From Atkinsonella hypoxylon (lineage: Eukaryota; Ascomycota; Sordariomycetes; Hypocreales; Clavicipitaceae), in assembly GCA_000729835.1 (NCBI GenBank), contig JFHB01000098.1:1-64000 (forward strand): a stretch of 64,000 nucleotides of DNA, read 5' to 3'. Position numbers and translations under genes: made by a program. The notes under the pieces were generated by a model. The model saw only the letters and a list, made by a program, of their open reading frames with translations, did not search any database and was not told where the DNA came from. Positions 35,172-47,443 of the stretch are shown here, piece after piece; within the stretch, counting starts at the first letter, position 1, and every line of letters starts with the position of its first letter.

Positions 35172-37046
35172 ATGGACCAGAGTCAGAATCAGCAACTTCA
35201 ACCGCGGTTGCCCTTGCCGTGCACGGCGCCTTCGCTGGCGGCCGATTCCTCGCCGCAGGATGTCTTGGCGGAAGCCCGCAAACATTTGCAACACATGATT
35301 GACTCTGGTATCTCGCGGGAAATCCTTCATCAATGGGTGGACGATAGCCTGTCCTTACAGCTCACTTCACCAACTGCTACACTCGCTTCTGCACAGACAT
35401 CGTCATTCGCTCAACACCCTCCACCACCACCACCTCAATGCCCTCCGCCGCCGCCTCCGCCGCCTGCGTCTGCCTTGACTTCCAACCACCACCCGTTATC
35501 GCCTGCCACTGCCACGGTAGCTTCCTCCTCGAATCCATCTACTGTCGGCGCACCCTCCGGCGAGGTCAAGACCGAGTCCTTTGCCGACGAAGTTTCCACG
35601 AACTGGCCATCGACCCCACATTTCGGCACGACTGCGAACGGGATGATAACTGGCGTGGAACATCACCATGTTCCTATGGATGCATCAATGTTTCTACCAC
35701 CCTCCGCAGCCTTCGCTCATCGACCAAGAATCTCGATATCTTCCATTAGCTCAGGTTCATCCGGCCATGCCTCGATATGGTCAACAAATTCCACCCAATC
35801 GTCATTCTCTTATCAGTCCGCGGCGTCGGCACGATCTATGGCCCCTCTACCTATGGTTCCACAAGGAGCTCAAAACATGGCAATGATCAATGGCACACAG
35901 GTAGGCTCAACCGCGTCTACCGCTAATAGACAAAACATCTACTGGTGCACCTCTTGCGAGACTAGTTTCAAGCGCAAGTATGACTGGAAACGACATGAGG
36001 ATGAATTCCATGAGCGTTGGAGAAAATACCCTTGCCCAGAGCCTGGGTGTAATAGGAGCTTCTGGGGGTCCAACTCTTTCAATCAGCATCACAAACAGTG
36101 CCATGGCTGCAAGACCTGTCCCCACGCTGAGAGGGTTGTCAAATACCTTCGGAAACGCAAGTACTGGGCTTGTGGATTCTGTTCAGCGTTACACCCTGCC
36201 CGTGAACGTCACGTCGAACACGTTGCCAGACATTTTGAGTCCGGGTTAACCAAGGCTGAGTGGATGCACTCGCGAGTCATTTACGGTCTTCTGCACCAGC
36301 CCCATGTTCATGAGGCATGGGAGAGTTTAGTCGAGAGCAAACAGCCTGAATATTCACATAGGCGGCCACAATTTAGTTGGCACCCAAACAAGACTGGACG
36401 AGCGCAAGGCTTCTTGGAACACGAAGCTCCAGGACAGCTTCAGGACCATCTGGAATTCTTTCTGGGGCAAGAAGAAGATGCGCACATGGTTGCTAAGATG
36501 GCTTATGATTTGGCTGATATAATCATGACTTCTGCACCAGATTCATCCGCCCAAGCACAGTTTGTCAACGCTCCAGGGTCTATGGCGCCTCCCCAGCATC
36601 CTTCACTCGTTCCCTTTCCTTCGCAGGCTCACCAGCAAGCTTCCATGCTACCACCAACCAGCACGAGCAATCAGCCTGCTTTCGTTCCGTCGTTTCGCGG
36701 GCCAGTCTTTGTTCCTTCACAATCCTTTCCCTCGCAGAGCGGTCCCTCGCCGGACTCATCAGCGCACTCTCCTCTGACCGCCTCCCAATCACCCCTTGGA
36801 CCGTCCAGTTCACCTATGGATAACATGGATATGCAGCACTCTGCATCTAGTTCTGGTAATTCGGCTGGAGACTCTATGATGGACTACGACCTTGCCACAA
36901 ATAACGAGACATTTCGTGATTGGCCCAGCCTGGTGGGAGGTATAGCCACCAGCTCGGATTCGTCGTCACAGAGTAATAATCAGCCGCAGACGGAATGGGG
37001 ACAAATATTCCAGTATTCTTATGATCCCAGGGTTACATCAGGATGA
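35172..37046 (+). CDS. C2H2 zinc-finger protein (putative transcription factor)
   Basis: Single-exon gene of 624 codons. ATG at 35172 is preferred because its context (CCAACATGG) is good and the upstream in-frame extension starts only at a TTG. A low-complexity N-terminal half (Pro-, Ser- and Thr-rich, with a polyproline run near residues 80-96) leads to three zinc fingers: C259-x2-C262-x12-H275-x4-H280; C288-x4-C293-x12-H306-x4-H311; and C334-x2-C337-x12-H350-x3-H354. A further Cys pair (C313, C316) lies between fingers two and three. The C-terminal 200 residues are Ser/Pro/Gln-rich and probably disordered, as in activation domains. A nuclear DNA-binding regulator is likely by family; the target genes are unknown. 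No introns are needed. Confidence 0.85.
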   Translation: MDQSQNQQLQPRLPLPCTAPSLAADSSPQDVLAEARKHLQHMIDSGISREILHQWVDDSLSLQLTSPTATLASAQTSSFAQHPPPPPPQCPPPPPPPPASALTSNHHPLSPATATVASSSNPSTVGAPSGEVKTESFADEVSTNWPSTPHFGTTANGMITGVEHHHVPMDASMFLPPSAAFAHRPRISISSISSGSSGHASIWSTNSTQSSFSYQSAASARSMAPLPMVPQGAQNMAMINGTQVGSTASTANRQNIYWCTSCETSFKRKYDWKRHEDEFHERWRKYPCPEPGCNRSFWGSNSFNQHHKQCHGCKTCPHAERVVKYLRKRKYWACGFCSALHPARERHVEHVARHFESGLTKAEWMHSRVIYGLLHQPHVHEAWESLVESKQPEYSHRRPQFSWHPNKTGRAQGFLEHEAPGQLQDHLEFFLGQEEDAHMVAKMAYDLADIIMTSAPDSSAQAQFVNAPGSMAPPQHPSLVPFPSQAHQQASMLPPTSTSNQPAFVPSFRGPVFVPSQSFPSQSGPSPDSSAHSPLTASQSPLGPSSSPMDNMDMQHSASSSGNSAGDSMMDYDLATNNETFRDWPSLVGGIATSSDSSSQSNNQPQTEWGQIFQYSYDPRVTSG

Positions 37047-39219
37047 AGCAACCCTTGGTGTCATCAATACTTCTGAACACTGCTTTCCACGATTTTAACC
37101 TTCTGGTACCTACGCCTTACCGACTTTCCTTTGTCAGCCGCATTCAGCCATATTGCTCAATTTACTTGATCTCATTTTCATATCGTTTGACATTACTTGG
37201 CCACGACCACATTGATCCACTGATACAATTGTCAGGATTCCGCGACAACGGAAAACACCACGAATATTATTCTCGTGATGATGCTGTCTGACGTCACTGC
37301 TTTCACGACGTGAATAGTTTGTTCTTCAACATTCATTTTTCATTTTTTTTTTTGAGGGGGGGTGGGGGGGGGCTGCTTTTTGCTTCTCCAGGATTTAATG
37401 ATAGTATCTGCCTTGAAAGACGGCCAAGCTCTCGGACATTAACTGTAATGTAAGCTGGTGTTGATGGCTATTCTATTGGGGCTGTAAATGTTTTTCACGC
37501 AATATCGCGCAGTTCAGACAAAAAAAGGGGGAAGGAATGGAAGCGCTACGGACCATTTGTATTACAACACAAGCCTCGTAAGTCGAAGTTGACTGGTGTA
37601 TCTTTTGATATGACCAGATTCTTCATTGGATTTAAAATTGTTGGTCTCAGCATTGTACTCTCGACCATGCTTGTCCATCGAAGTATATATTGGGAGAATC
37701 TATGGTGACAGGATAGAAAGGGTACATTTAAAGAAGGTTTGGAGCTTAAAATGCTGTGTATAAGGGCATGTAGCGAAGACATCGTCCACTCGCGTTGAAG
37801 CATGTCCGGGAAAGTATGTCTTTGGTACCATGTATTTTGTAGGATAATGATTAGGGGATCTTATACAAAGGATGTTACCTGTGGAGTACATAATCGAGAT
37901 AAGCGATTTTCCAGCATTTCCCTCCCATCTATGAGGGCGTATCCCGCAATGACATAGTTCCAAGCAGCTAGTCGTTCAGGCGTCCTGTCGAAGAAAAGGC
38001 TTAATCACAGTAAAGAGTCAATGGCGACCAAAGTCTGGGGCATGAACGCACTGTAATGCGGCCCCATGTAACCCCCTGTGATTCTACCCTAATGATGCCA
38101 TTCCAGAATAACATGCCATCGGCAGTCTATGTATAGCACTTGGTTGAGACAGACTCCACTTACTTGGTTTCTGCGCCGTATGGACCGAGATCCACAGCCC
38201 ACGAGGATTCCATGCTCTGTCTCAGACGGTTCGATGGCCGCTGATGGGTGCGATTGTGAGGCTTACCCCCTATCTAGCAGAGGACTTTGGTGTACATATT
38301 TTAGGTTCGCCGTTGTTATAGCGTGTGCTATTTGTCGCTGGATGGCGCATCGGTCTGAAGCGTCGTGAGTTTTTCTCCTTTGCGATGTTGCGGTGTGATA
38401 GCTTATCTCGTTCGCGCTGCTTGAGGGCTCAGGATTGGAAAGCGTGGAGTCTTTGCTGGCATCGTTCCACGTTCCACGTTACTCCTGCGGCCATGGCAAG
38501 CTGACAGACTTGTCTCGGTGATGAGCGATTGCGATGGATAAAGGGTCATCTCAATCAGAGTCATTTATCTGAGTCCACCCAACAAAGGTATCAGCATTGT
38601 GTCCATGTTACACAGTATTTTGGCCAGGAGAAGAGTCGTGTCTGTATTGTAGTTTTGCTGAACAGGCATTAATTACTGACTCGCATCTTGTGGATCCAAC
38701 GGTCCGATCTGCTGTCGCATGCGTTTGAATTGGGGGCAATTCACGAGGTTTGACGGTCGCAGCACATCTATACGAGCCACGCTCCCAAAGCTTCACGAGA
38801 TTCAATGGACCTGTTGTAAACTTTATATGCGTTGAAAACTGCCTCACGATGCTGGTTTATACTAGTCAAGTCGTTTATTTTAGGAAAAACACACTATTAG
38901 TCCGCAACTTTGCTTTCTGCACACCCACTCAAAGAAACCTACAGTCGCCTTGAACGGCTCGTGCTAACTTTTGCCAGCTACACTCCGCAAACACATTGAG
39001 ATATATATGTTCTCGGCCTGTTTGAGTCGTAGCAAGCATGAGCTGCCGAGAGATTACTGCTTGAAATGGTTATACCATGTTAGAACCCCAAGCGTAAAGA
39101 AACTAAAAGACTTGGACTGCTCCAGAAAATGACGCTGGAGCTAGAGAGCGAGAATCTAGGGAATTGGTGGGTCACGTGATCATTCCATGCCCCTTGCTCT
39201 CTCCTCGCGTCTGAGCAGG
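37047..39219. other. Intergenic, no gene found
   Basis: It begins with the 3' untranslated region of the zinc-finger gene. A homopolymer run (T-tract then G-tract) lies near 37340-37372. No open stretch here shows a domain or plausible splice partners. Confidence 0.4.
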
Positions 39220-39706
39220 TTACCTTCTCTTGCTTCGTTTCTTTCTTCGATAATGTTTTCTCATCCCAGGGTACGCGACATATCTCATGGCTTCTTCATC
39301 CTCACGGGTGCCCCTGAGACACCCTGTGAATAGAGAAAAGAAGTTAAAGTGAGGCTCCCGAGGCTTTTTTTTAGACCTGCTCTGCTGCCTCGCTCTCTCT
39401 CCCTGAGAAGGGCTGCTTCGAGTAGTTCTGGGACGAGTCGAACTGCTGGGTTCTTCTTTGTCTTGGCGGGTTGATGGGGTTTTGAGAGGATTGGCATGTG
39501 CTTTTCTGTCATGAGATGGCCCCGCTGTTGCCTCGCGAGGTTGCACTTCTTTACCTTTCTTAGAAGATGACGCTTTGCGAGGCTTAGAGACAGGCGCTTT
39601 GGTATCCTAGGTACGTATTAGTCTTGACACAAGTCTAACATCACTCGTAATCTCTCACACTACCAACTGCCGTCATCTTGGAAGCTCGTTTGTTCCTGGA
39701 AGGCAT
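39220..39706 (-). CDS. Small Lys/Arg/Ser-rich basic protein (hypothetical, two-exon model)
   Basis: Tentative. The long exon (39606-39220) reads a very basic, low-complexity protein with Ser-Lys-Pro-Arg repeats, a short hydrophobic motif (F-N-F-F-S-L-F-T-G-C-L) and a terminal Arg/Lys cluster. A short first exon (39706-39668, M-P-S-R-N-K-R-A-S-K-M-T-A) can be joined through a 61-base intron with a branch-like gactaat and a cctag acceptor, but the donor (GTTGGT) is weak. Total about 141 residues. The charge suggests binding to nucleic acid or membranes; no domain is recognised. The open frame could also be accidental. Confidence 0.4.
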
Positions 39707-41281
39707 TTGTTCTCCCTAAGCAAGGTTTTCCACAGATGCAAAATTTCCCGCTCTGTTGAAGGACGTCGTCGGTAGTTTTGTCGGAATGCACTTAGAGCGA
39801 TAAATCTTTGCTTCCAATATTCTGCGTGTTGGCAGGGGAGACTGATAGAGGCGTTAGGATATTGAAGAGGCTGGAAAGGGCAAGGGCTTTGAGGTTCCCA
39901 ATAGTGCTCAGCAAGCTTCAGGAACTCAAGATATGCCTTGAGCTCTTGCTATATATGTCAATCTTGAACAGATGCTCCCTCATCCAATACCAGCGTCAGT
40001 AGTTGCTTCTGTTGAACCATAAGACTGTGCTTAGTAGGGAGCTATAGTTAGTGAACCTACAAATGCGGAAGCTGTTCACTTACCTTGCAAGGCCGAGAGA
40101 CAAACAAACAGGAATCTATGCCAGTCATTTCGATATAGGTCATTTCTACTCCTGTCATACCCCATCTATGCATGTAGAATCTTTGTGCTCGCAAAAATTC
40201 GTTCCAAAATTTGTTCTTTACGCATGTTTGTCCTCATACGGGTGCAATGATTATTTATCGACATACACTTGGGAACATCACTTTCCCCTGATGGCTTCCT
40301 CGATGTAGGTTCTGAGGGAAAAGAATGATCTAGTAGCATGGAACGAACCATAGGTCTTAAGTTGACCACTGACACTGTTCTGATATTCCAGCATGAACTA
40401 GAAAACATAACACAACAGTCCCACGAATGCCGTCGTGGAAACAAGAGAAGGTAACAGCACAGACTTCACTTGTTCAGCTGGTAGGCTACCTTCCAATCTT
40501 TCGTGCGCCTTTGCTCTTGAACTAGAAGCCAGCACAATTGGCTGTAAGCACAGAGACATAGTTTTATTCATCCCATGACACTCGCATGTCTGGTTCTACG
40601 AACGGGCACCGGCTGTCTCCTAAAAGAAGCAAGGTCACATGTATCATCATATCGCAGTGAGAGCTCGTGACCATGAGAAACTCATTCTCTGAAGTTCTTT
40701 GTCCTGAGGACGAATCCACCCCGTTTAGTCCAGATCGAGGCACGAGCTCTTTTTGAATGGTTCAAACAAGGGGGAGACGGCCGCACAAAGGGAACAGGGA
40801 TCCCAGACAACAATGAAATCAAAACTGACGAACCAGTTCTTTGTTTCAATTGCATTCCCCTCCCTGGAAACCAGGTACTGCAGCGGTTATCCGCCTCGAA
40901 CAAACGTACGATTGCATGCTGACTTGATTGCGGACGATCAGCATGACGATGAAGAGAACTGGCGTGAAACATGTTCTACAAGGATGCCATCAATTTCCAA
41001 AACGATACTGTAGGTCTTATATACATATTCACCATGGAATGCATAGCAGAAGGGTGACTTGCCCTACGGCGCCTTGTAAGGTAGAATGATTCGATGCTTG
41101 AACACACCAACTGACTACACCAGCAACGCCACCAACCAGTAACTCTGTAAGCCGCTGACTAGCCTCGATGTATCATCAACCCTCATTACTTCCCCCTTTC
41201 CCCCAAACAAAACTTTACCCAAGCCGATATTCAATTGTGCCAAACTCCAGTCATAACCCAGAACGCCAATAAATTGGCTAA
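39707..41281. other. Intergenic, no gene found
   Basis: Open stretches up to about 96 codons exist on both strands but overlap one another and show no domain, signal peptide or plausible splicing. It lies between the 5' end of the tentative basic-protein gene and the 3' end of the Spt8 gene. Confidence 0.4.
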
Positions 41282-43443
41282 TTAAACTGACTCATTCACC
41301 ACATTAATCTCATATCCAATAAGAACCTCTGTGCTACTCCCTTCCCAGCCTCTCGTGCCGGCTGCGCTCAACATAAAGGTGCACGTTGGGTCAATGTATA
41401 AACTGGAGATGACGCCTGCCCTTGGTGGTCCTGGAATAATCAGGAAGGGCACTGTGGAGTGCTTGAATGCTCTTGTGTCCCGGAGGTCATATAGTCGCAG
41501 GATATCGTGCGAAGCGCTGGCGGTTGATCAGAAATTGTAAGATGGTGTAGTTCCATAATGTTGACTTGTTGATATTGCGAGGAAATAGAACTGCCAGAGA
41601 ATGGATTTTCTTACCATACTAGATGCCTTCCATTGGGCATACTTTTCACAGCACTCACAGCACCACTCCCCGCAGGAAACTTCAGAGTTCTCTCAGGCTC
41701 CCACCCTCTCTTCGCCTTGCGCACATCGTATTCTTCTACAGTACCGTTCCTCCTCCCCGTATATATCATGTTGCCGTCAGGGCTCCAGCACGCGCTCATG
41801 CACCACGGCGGGACACCCTGCCGTGTCCCGATCCTGGCAACAGCGTTAGGCACACGTCTATCCCAGATACGGATTGTTCCATCAATGGCAGACGATAGGA
41901 ATGTAGTTGCTGACGTTTGTGACTGGTCGAAGTGCCGAGACGAAGATGGTGCAACCGTGATGCCAGGTGATTCTGGTCTGTTCAATGTCTCTTTGGGTTC
42001 GGATGACTGGACCGTTGCCTTGTCATCAATTTTAGAAAACACACTTGGTTGTGTAGATGCTCGTTCTACCTTTGCTTCCGTAGTGTCTGCTTTCGCCACA
42101 AATGAGTTGTATGTCTCAGTTGATTTGCTGTCGACGTCCATAGCAATCTGTGTCGGGTGTTCTGGCTGCGTGGGCGTCTGGGCAGTTGATGCGCCAGCGT
42201 TGCCGATTTCTTTGGCCTCCATGTCTGCCATGGCGAAATCGGCAGAGTGGTCCATACCCCCTTCATGGCCGGGCATGATATCCATGCTGGCGCCAAAAGT
42301 ATCATCGTCGTTTCCGAACGGCTGCTCGCCTGCTGTCTCTCCGAATAAGCTCTCAGCATCACTTCCACCAAAGAGACTTTCATGGGCCGGTGACGCATCA
42401 CCACCATCTTGCTCAGACGCAGCAAAACTGTCACCTCCGACTGCAATCCCCGCGCTAGATTCATCTTGCAGGACTCCGTTGGTCAGTGGAGCGCCATTGT
42501 TCGCCGAAATAGTATTCGACTGTATCGGGTAGTCTGCCTCGGCAGGAACTGGATCGCCACTGGCCGGTCGCAACTCGATTGACGAAATTTGACCACCTGA
42601 GCCATCGAAGCTTCGTATAGTCTGACCGGTGTTCAGATCCCAGTCGAATATATTCTTATCCCAGCCACCGCTGAGGACGCTTCTCTCATCCGGCGCAAGC
42701 ATGAGCGAGCTAACAGCGTTTGTATGCTGCTGCAAGCATGCAATCTTCTTGCCCTCATCATGTCGAACGCTTTGTAAATTGATTCCGCCGGACTCTAGTC
42801 CGGAAAGGAGCCATAGAGCTTCTGAGTGAACTGCGAGCGAGTATACCGGTGACAAGATGTGGTCTTGGTCGCCACGGCCCGGGGCTGATGGCTCCTCGTT
42901 CTCCCAGTACGACATTAGGATTCCAGCTTTTGTGACGCTATCTACAAATGGGTGCTTTTGGGCAACTGTCAGGGCGAGTTTGCCATTAATAGTTCCTGGG
43001 CCATCGTACTTGCGAATGTAGCCGTCGGAACCTCCCGTGATCCAGTAACGTTGGTCTGGTGTTATGGCTATGGCATTGATGCTCGTTGATTGGGGGGCAG
43101 CCATCGTAGGCACAATATCGTATAGGCGCGCCGTGATGGCTTCGGGACGAATCGAGGGTGGAAGGTACTGTTTGCTTGCAGTAGGTGCTGGCGAATTCGA
43201 TCTGCTAGACTTGACGGCGGTCCCATTCGCATTAGTATTCTGTGTCTCGTCACCGCCATCTTCGCCGTCGTTGTTCTCGTTGGCGTCATTATCGTCCTCA
43301 TTGTTATCGTCATCTTCGTCATTATTGTCATAATCCGGTTCGGCATCATTTTCGCCCTCAACAGCGTCTTCCATCACCTCGTCCGGCTCGTTCTGTCGCT
43401 CCGACTCGGGCGAGCTTGCCGAGAAACGATCCTCATCATCCAT
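41282..43443 (-). CDS. spt8: Spt8, WD40 subunit of the SAGA coactivator complex
   Basis: Two exons, 43443-41615 and 41516-41282, give 687 residues. The intron (41614-41517, 98 bases) has donor GTAAGA and acceptor CAG. Splicing turns ...H-L-V-W-stop into ...H-L-V-C-A-S-H-D-I-L-R-L-Y-D, restoring the last WD repeat and a proper C terminus. The start M-D-D-E-D at 43443 is chosen over an upstream in-frame codon because Spt8 proteins begin with an acidic region. Here residues 1-70 are Asp/Glu/Asn-rich, followed by Y-D-I-V-P-T-M-A-A-P and WD repeats (G-G-S-D-G-Y-I-R-K-Y-D, S-G-G-W-D-K, S-S-A-I-D-G-T-I-R-I-W-D). A low-complexity acidic insert sits between repeats, as in fungal homologues. By family, Spt8 is a nuclear SAGA subunit that contacts TBP and controls its delivery to promoters. 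Confidence 0.92.
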
Positions 43444-44404
43444 AGCTGCAGCTCCGCACAGCAGCAACCTTGTCCTCGGAAATAAATCGAGTACAACTGT
43501 TGACGAAGACACACTGCAGTAGCAAGGTAGCCATGTATGGATCCGGGACGCGCTGTGCTAGTGTTCCATAATTTGCAGTGGTGAGTTGAGTTGGCTCAGT
43601 TAAGGGTGCGTTACTGGCCCGCGTCACCACCGATGCGGTGTGCGCACTGATTCAGAGTCGCACAATGGATGACAATGGCAGATATTATTTTGGATAGGGA
43701 TGCGTTAAGCATGAGTCAGCAAAATAAACGTGAACCGGAGCTAGGCACCTAATTGAGGAAGTTAAAGTTGAGGTAGCTTTCGGCTTGTGGTAAGCGGATG
43801 CGACGAATGTGCGCCGTGGACGATTCTGGACTCCTGGAGGTATTACGTTCGATCGCAGTGGCATTATGGAGCCTCGAGGTAACGGCACCCAGGTTCACTG
43901 AAGCAGTTGGTCAGCAGAAGAACACTAAGTGTCTGGACAACATACAACAAAGGTCATTATAGCACCCCTGTCGCTAGCTTCAGGAAATTTATTAGGAGGC
44001 TCGATTAAAGCGAAATTCGAAGTATTGTAAGCGTTACAAGATGCCTTCAAGGAAGCAGCCTTGGACAGTCCACTCATCGTCCAGCTTAACAAACTCCAGA
44101 TCCGACGGAAAGCATCTTCCGTAGGGAGAAATACCCTACCTAGTAAAGCACACAACCACTGAACAAGTCTTCCGTGAGTTGAGAAAATGATGGTTGAGAC
44201 GCGACAGAGTCGATGTCAGTGGTACGCAAGCCAAGACTGTCGCATGCCAAAAATCTCGTACATCACCGCTGGCTATTTTGCCACACAAAGGCCAATTCCT
44301 CATCGTTCGATATTTTCTTCGACTTGCAACTTTACAGCAAGTCTTTGATGTCCATGAAATAACCTTGAACCAGTGTCGAAGGCGATTTTAGTCCAGCAAG
44401 TTGA
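43444..44404. other. Intergenic between helicase and Spt8 genes
   Basis: Holds the Spt8 promoter and the 3' flank of the helicase gene (both transcribed leftward). No gene or regulatory motif could be assigned. Confidence 0.4.
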
Positions 44405-47400
44405 TCAAAGGCTTGCTGGGACGGACTTGTCTTCGGCAGCAGATACACATTCATCATCTGAGAACTGGATTAACAAGTCCTCTTCCATAGGCTGCAGCTG
44501 CAGAGCAGGTGTTTCCAATGATAACGTGCCCAACACATTCAATAACGGTTGCGACAAGGGAATTGTCACCGAGTCAGTCAGACTGATTAGATCGGTTCCA
44601 GGCATCGCCGTCCCTTTCGCTAATGATTCCTTCGTCGTAGTAGAACCGCTATCCAAAGTAATAGGAAAGCTTCTGGCGCTCTCCTCGGGCGTGGAAAGGT
44701 GTCTCTTCGTGTCTTCGTCTTCTAACGAAACGTCGTTGGTCTTGGGCCAGATTTTTTTCCAGTCACTCAGTTCTCGAATGCGAATGTCTTTGTCGCCTAC
44801 ATGCAAGGGCAAAGCACGACCACTGTTTTTCTTCATGTTGGCAACAACTCCGTGCCATGTCTCACGGCTCTTCATGTTCTTTAATAGGACATCTTTATGC
44901 CCGAAGATGAACAGGCCAAGTCGTGCGCGACTCAATGCGACTATTGCCCGATTGTCCGATGCAAGAAACCCTGGTACTCCATTCGGGCCACGGACTAACG
45001 ACAGCAAAATAAAATCGTTCTCCTCTCCCTGGAAGCCGTCCACTGTTCTGACGCACCATTCCATGGTTGGTGAATGAGTAGAGAGACACTCATTCTTTTT
45101 CAGTTGGTCTTTGATAAGCCTGACCTGGCCGTTGTAAAAGCTCAAGATGGTAATTCGCTCGGGGCGCACATTTTGCACAGCCACAAGATACTGAACGAAA
45201 AAGACGATCATATTGGCCTCCATATAATTTTCGATCGAGGTGCTGTTAAAGCCCATCTGCGATCGTGCTTCTGGCCAGTCGTGCTCGAACCACCACAATG
45301 GTTCCGCCATCCCAGGCACATCTCGGCGAAGCCTCGCGATACTCGGCGAATCAATGACATTCGGGTAAAACAATTGCACAATCTCTCTCAAGCGGGGAAT
45401 CATTCGTCTCTGCTCCAGTAAAGTCTGATGAGAAATACCAATGTTGATAAGACGCTCAAACATGGAAATGTTAATACGGTATGGATCTCGAGACAATTCG
45501 TGCAAGTTAGCATGTGGCTGTAGCTGCTGATGGTCGCCGAGAAGAATGAGATGCTGTAGAGTCGGAAATCTTAAGCAAGCGGCCATGGTATCGGCTTCTC
45601 GGACTTCAGCAGCTTCCTCCATGAGTAAAACTTGAGGTCGAAGTCCTGAGATGAGTTTCTCATTTTTCAGAAGTCCTGTTGTGGTGCAAGCTATAACCTC
45701 AAACCCACCCTGAATAAAGTCGATCCGATTCTGCACTTTCACGTTCTGCCTCGCTTTACAAATCTCAGTGTACGACGCTAAGAGCTCAGCTACGCCTGCC
45801 GGTGGGTTCTCGATGCCATGAAGCTCAGTGAGTAAGTAGCAGTAGACACCTAATCGCTCCTCCGGTCGTATATCGTAGAGATCCGTCGTGTTATTGAGCA
45901 GGATTCTTGAGTAGTTCTCATTCAAGTCTTTGGAGGAAGGTGGTGGCATTGGGACGAAGTGTATTTGCGGTCCACAAAAAACTTGACGCTCTTCCTGCTT
46001 CGTGTCATAAGCATCTGGCTCGTAATAGTCTCCAAGCCATGTCAGGAGGGGGTTCTCTTGCTGTGTCTCGCTTGATTCCCATTCATCATCAAGAAGAGAA
46101 TTATATTGCGCAGTGCTGAGTAGACCATAATTTTTGAGCGTTGTCGGATCAACCACACCAGCATTCATATAGGCAGATTCTTGAAGGCTTGTGATGATCT
46201 TTCCCAGCTTCGCTCTGAAGTGTCCAGTAGACTGGCCGCGAAAGTTCGAATTATACATTCTCTCACCCAAAACAAAATCTTTCACATCCTCACTTCCACG
46301 ACCGCCAAGTCGAATCACGTTTTCAGATCCCCTTTCGCTGATGTATTTCTTCAACAGCTGATCCACTGCGTGGTTCGTTTGTGCTGTGACAATTATAGGC
46401 GGGCTTGGCAAGCATTTTTTGCGCGTGTCAACGAGGCTTTGAAGGATAGCATTAGAGGTGAATGTTTTTCCCGTACCGGGAGGTCCTTGAATTATCGCTA
46501 TCTCTTCTGTTGTTGCTCTGTTGAATGCAATGTGCTGTGACTCGTCGAGGCTCCGAACAATGGGTGGGATCAAAGGTTGCTCATCTAAAATCTCTCGTAG
46601 GTATTTAGGTGCGGGTGTCGAGTCGGGCTTGGGCTCAAACAAATAGGGAGTCAACAGGCACCTGGATCTGATTAACCAACCTGAAGCACAATCATTTGAT
46701 CAAGCACTGTGGTTGTAGATAAGACATACCTATAACGCGACATTATCTGTAAGCCGGTCATTGTGTGCCTCAGGGACTCAAAGTATGCTTTGGTTGGCTC
46801 CAACATGACTAACTCATACGTCGGATCTGTCACCATGTCATCATGCTTTGCCTAGAAGACATCGATGTAGGGCGATTCCGCGAATAAGCCGTCGTTCTCG
46901 GCCACGATTGCAACATAACAAGTACGCCTGAAGTGATCTGCTGATAGTGCTAACAGTGCGCCAGGTGTCAAGTATTCAATCTCGTCAACCTCTTCGCCTT
47001 CATCTGCAGGAGGAATATGGGCAGGGAAATTTCCGATGCTTAAGCGCTGAGTAGCTCCGTCGATGCCGAGTGCGTACCCAATTGCGCGAACCTGACAGTG
47101 AGATCAATGGACATCCAAGCTACACTCAAGAAAGAATTACCTTTGTAAATAGGTTGACTGAATCCAATTTTGTGTCAAGATCCTCTGCAGTAGTCGGCGA
47201 AGGCTCCATGCGATATTCTTGAATAGCACGACGAAGATACTCTGTGGCCTCGTAACGGTGTAGTCGATACTGAGTCTCCAGGTACTGGTCTTTCAACTGG
47301 TGTCTTGCCTCAGAGTCAACTAATGGCAGAGTGGGAGATGTGCTGGCCATTAATTCCTCTGCCCCAGGCACCTCGCTGAGCTCCAACCAGTTGCTGAGGG

Positions 47401-47443
47401 AAGGCGGTACGCCTTGCGTAAAGAAGTTCACGAAGGACGACAT
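44405..47443 (-). pseudogene. SAD-3/Hrr1-like SF1 RNA helicase with an in-frame stop
   Basis: Three exons: 47443-47141, 47091-46730 and about 46661-44405. The introns are 49 bases (GTAATT...CAG) and 68 bases (GTATGT...CAG; an acceptor 6 bases earlier also keeps frame). The joined frame is about 973 residues. The last exon carries a complete Upf1-like SF1 helicase: Walker A G-P-P-G-T-G-K-T (57 residues into the frame from 46654), Walker B variant L-L-M-E-E-A-A-E-V, G-D-H-Q-Q-L-Q-P, V-D-G-F-Q-G-E-E and V-A-L-S-R-A-R. The upstream exon has the R-Y-E-A-T-E-Y-L-R-R segment typical of the ZNFX1/Hrr1 family. Family members act in RNA-dependent RNA polymerase silencing (fission yeast Hrr1) and meiotic silencing (Neurospora SAD-3). 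The middle exon contains TAG at 46854-46852, where Trp (TGG) would fit. No frame-keeping intron removes it. The long intact helicase exon argues the lesion is recent, or that translation starts downstream. Confidence 0.8.

Noticed and set aside
41633..42532. 299-codon plus-strand open stretch
   Set aside because: Exactly antisense to Spt8 coding sequence and without any recognisable domain.
44373..45077. 234-codon plus-strand open stretch
   Set aside because: Antisense to the helicase C-terminal exon; no domain.
46852..46967. Intron that would remove the in-frame TAG of the helicase
   Set aside because: The only nearby donor/acceptor pair (GTACTT to TTCTAG, 74 bases) shifts the frame into an immediate stop and deletes family-like sequence.
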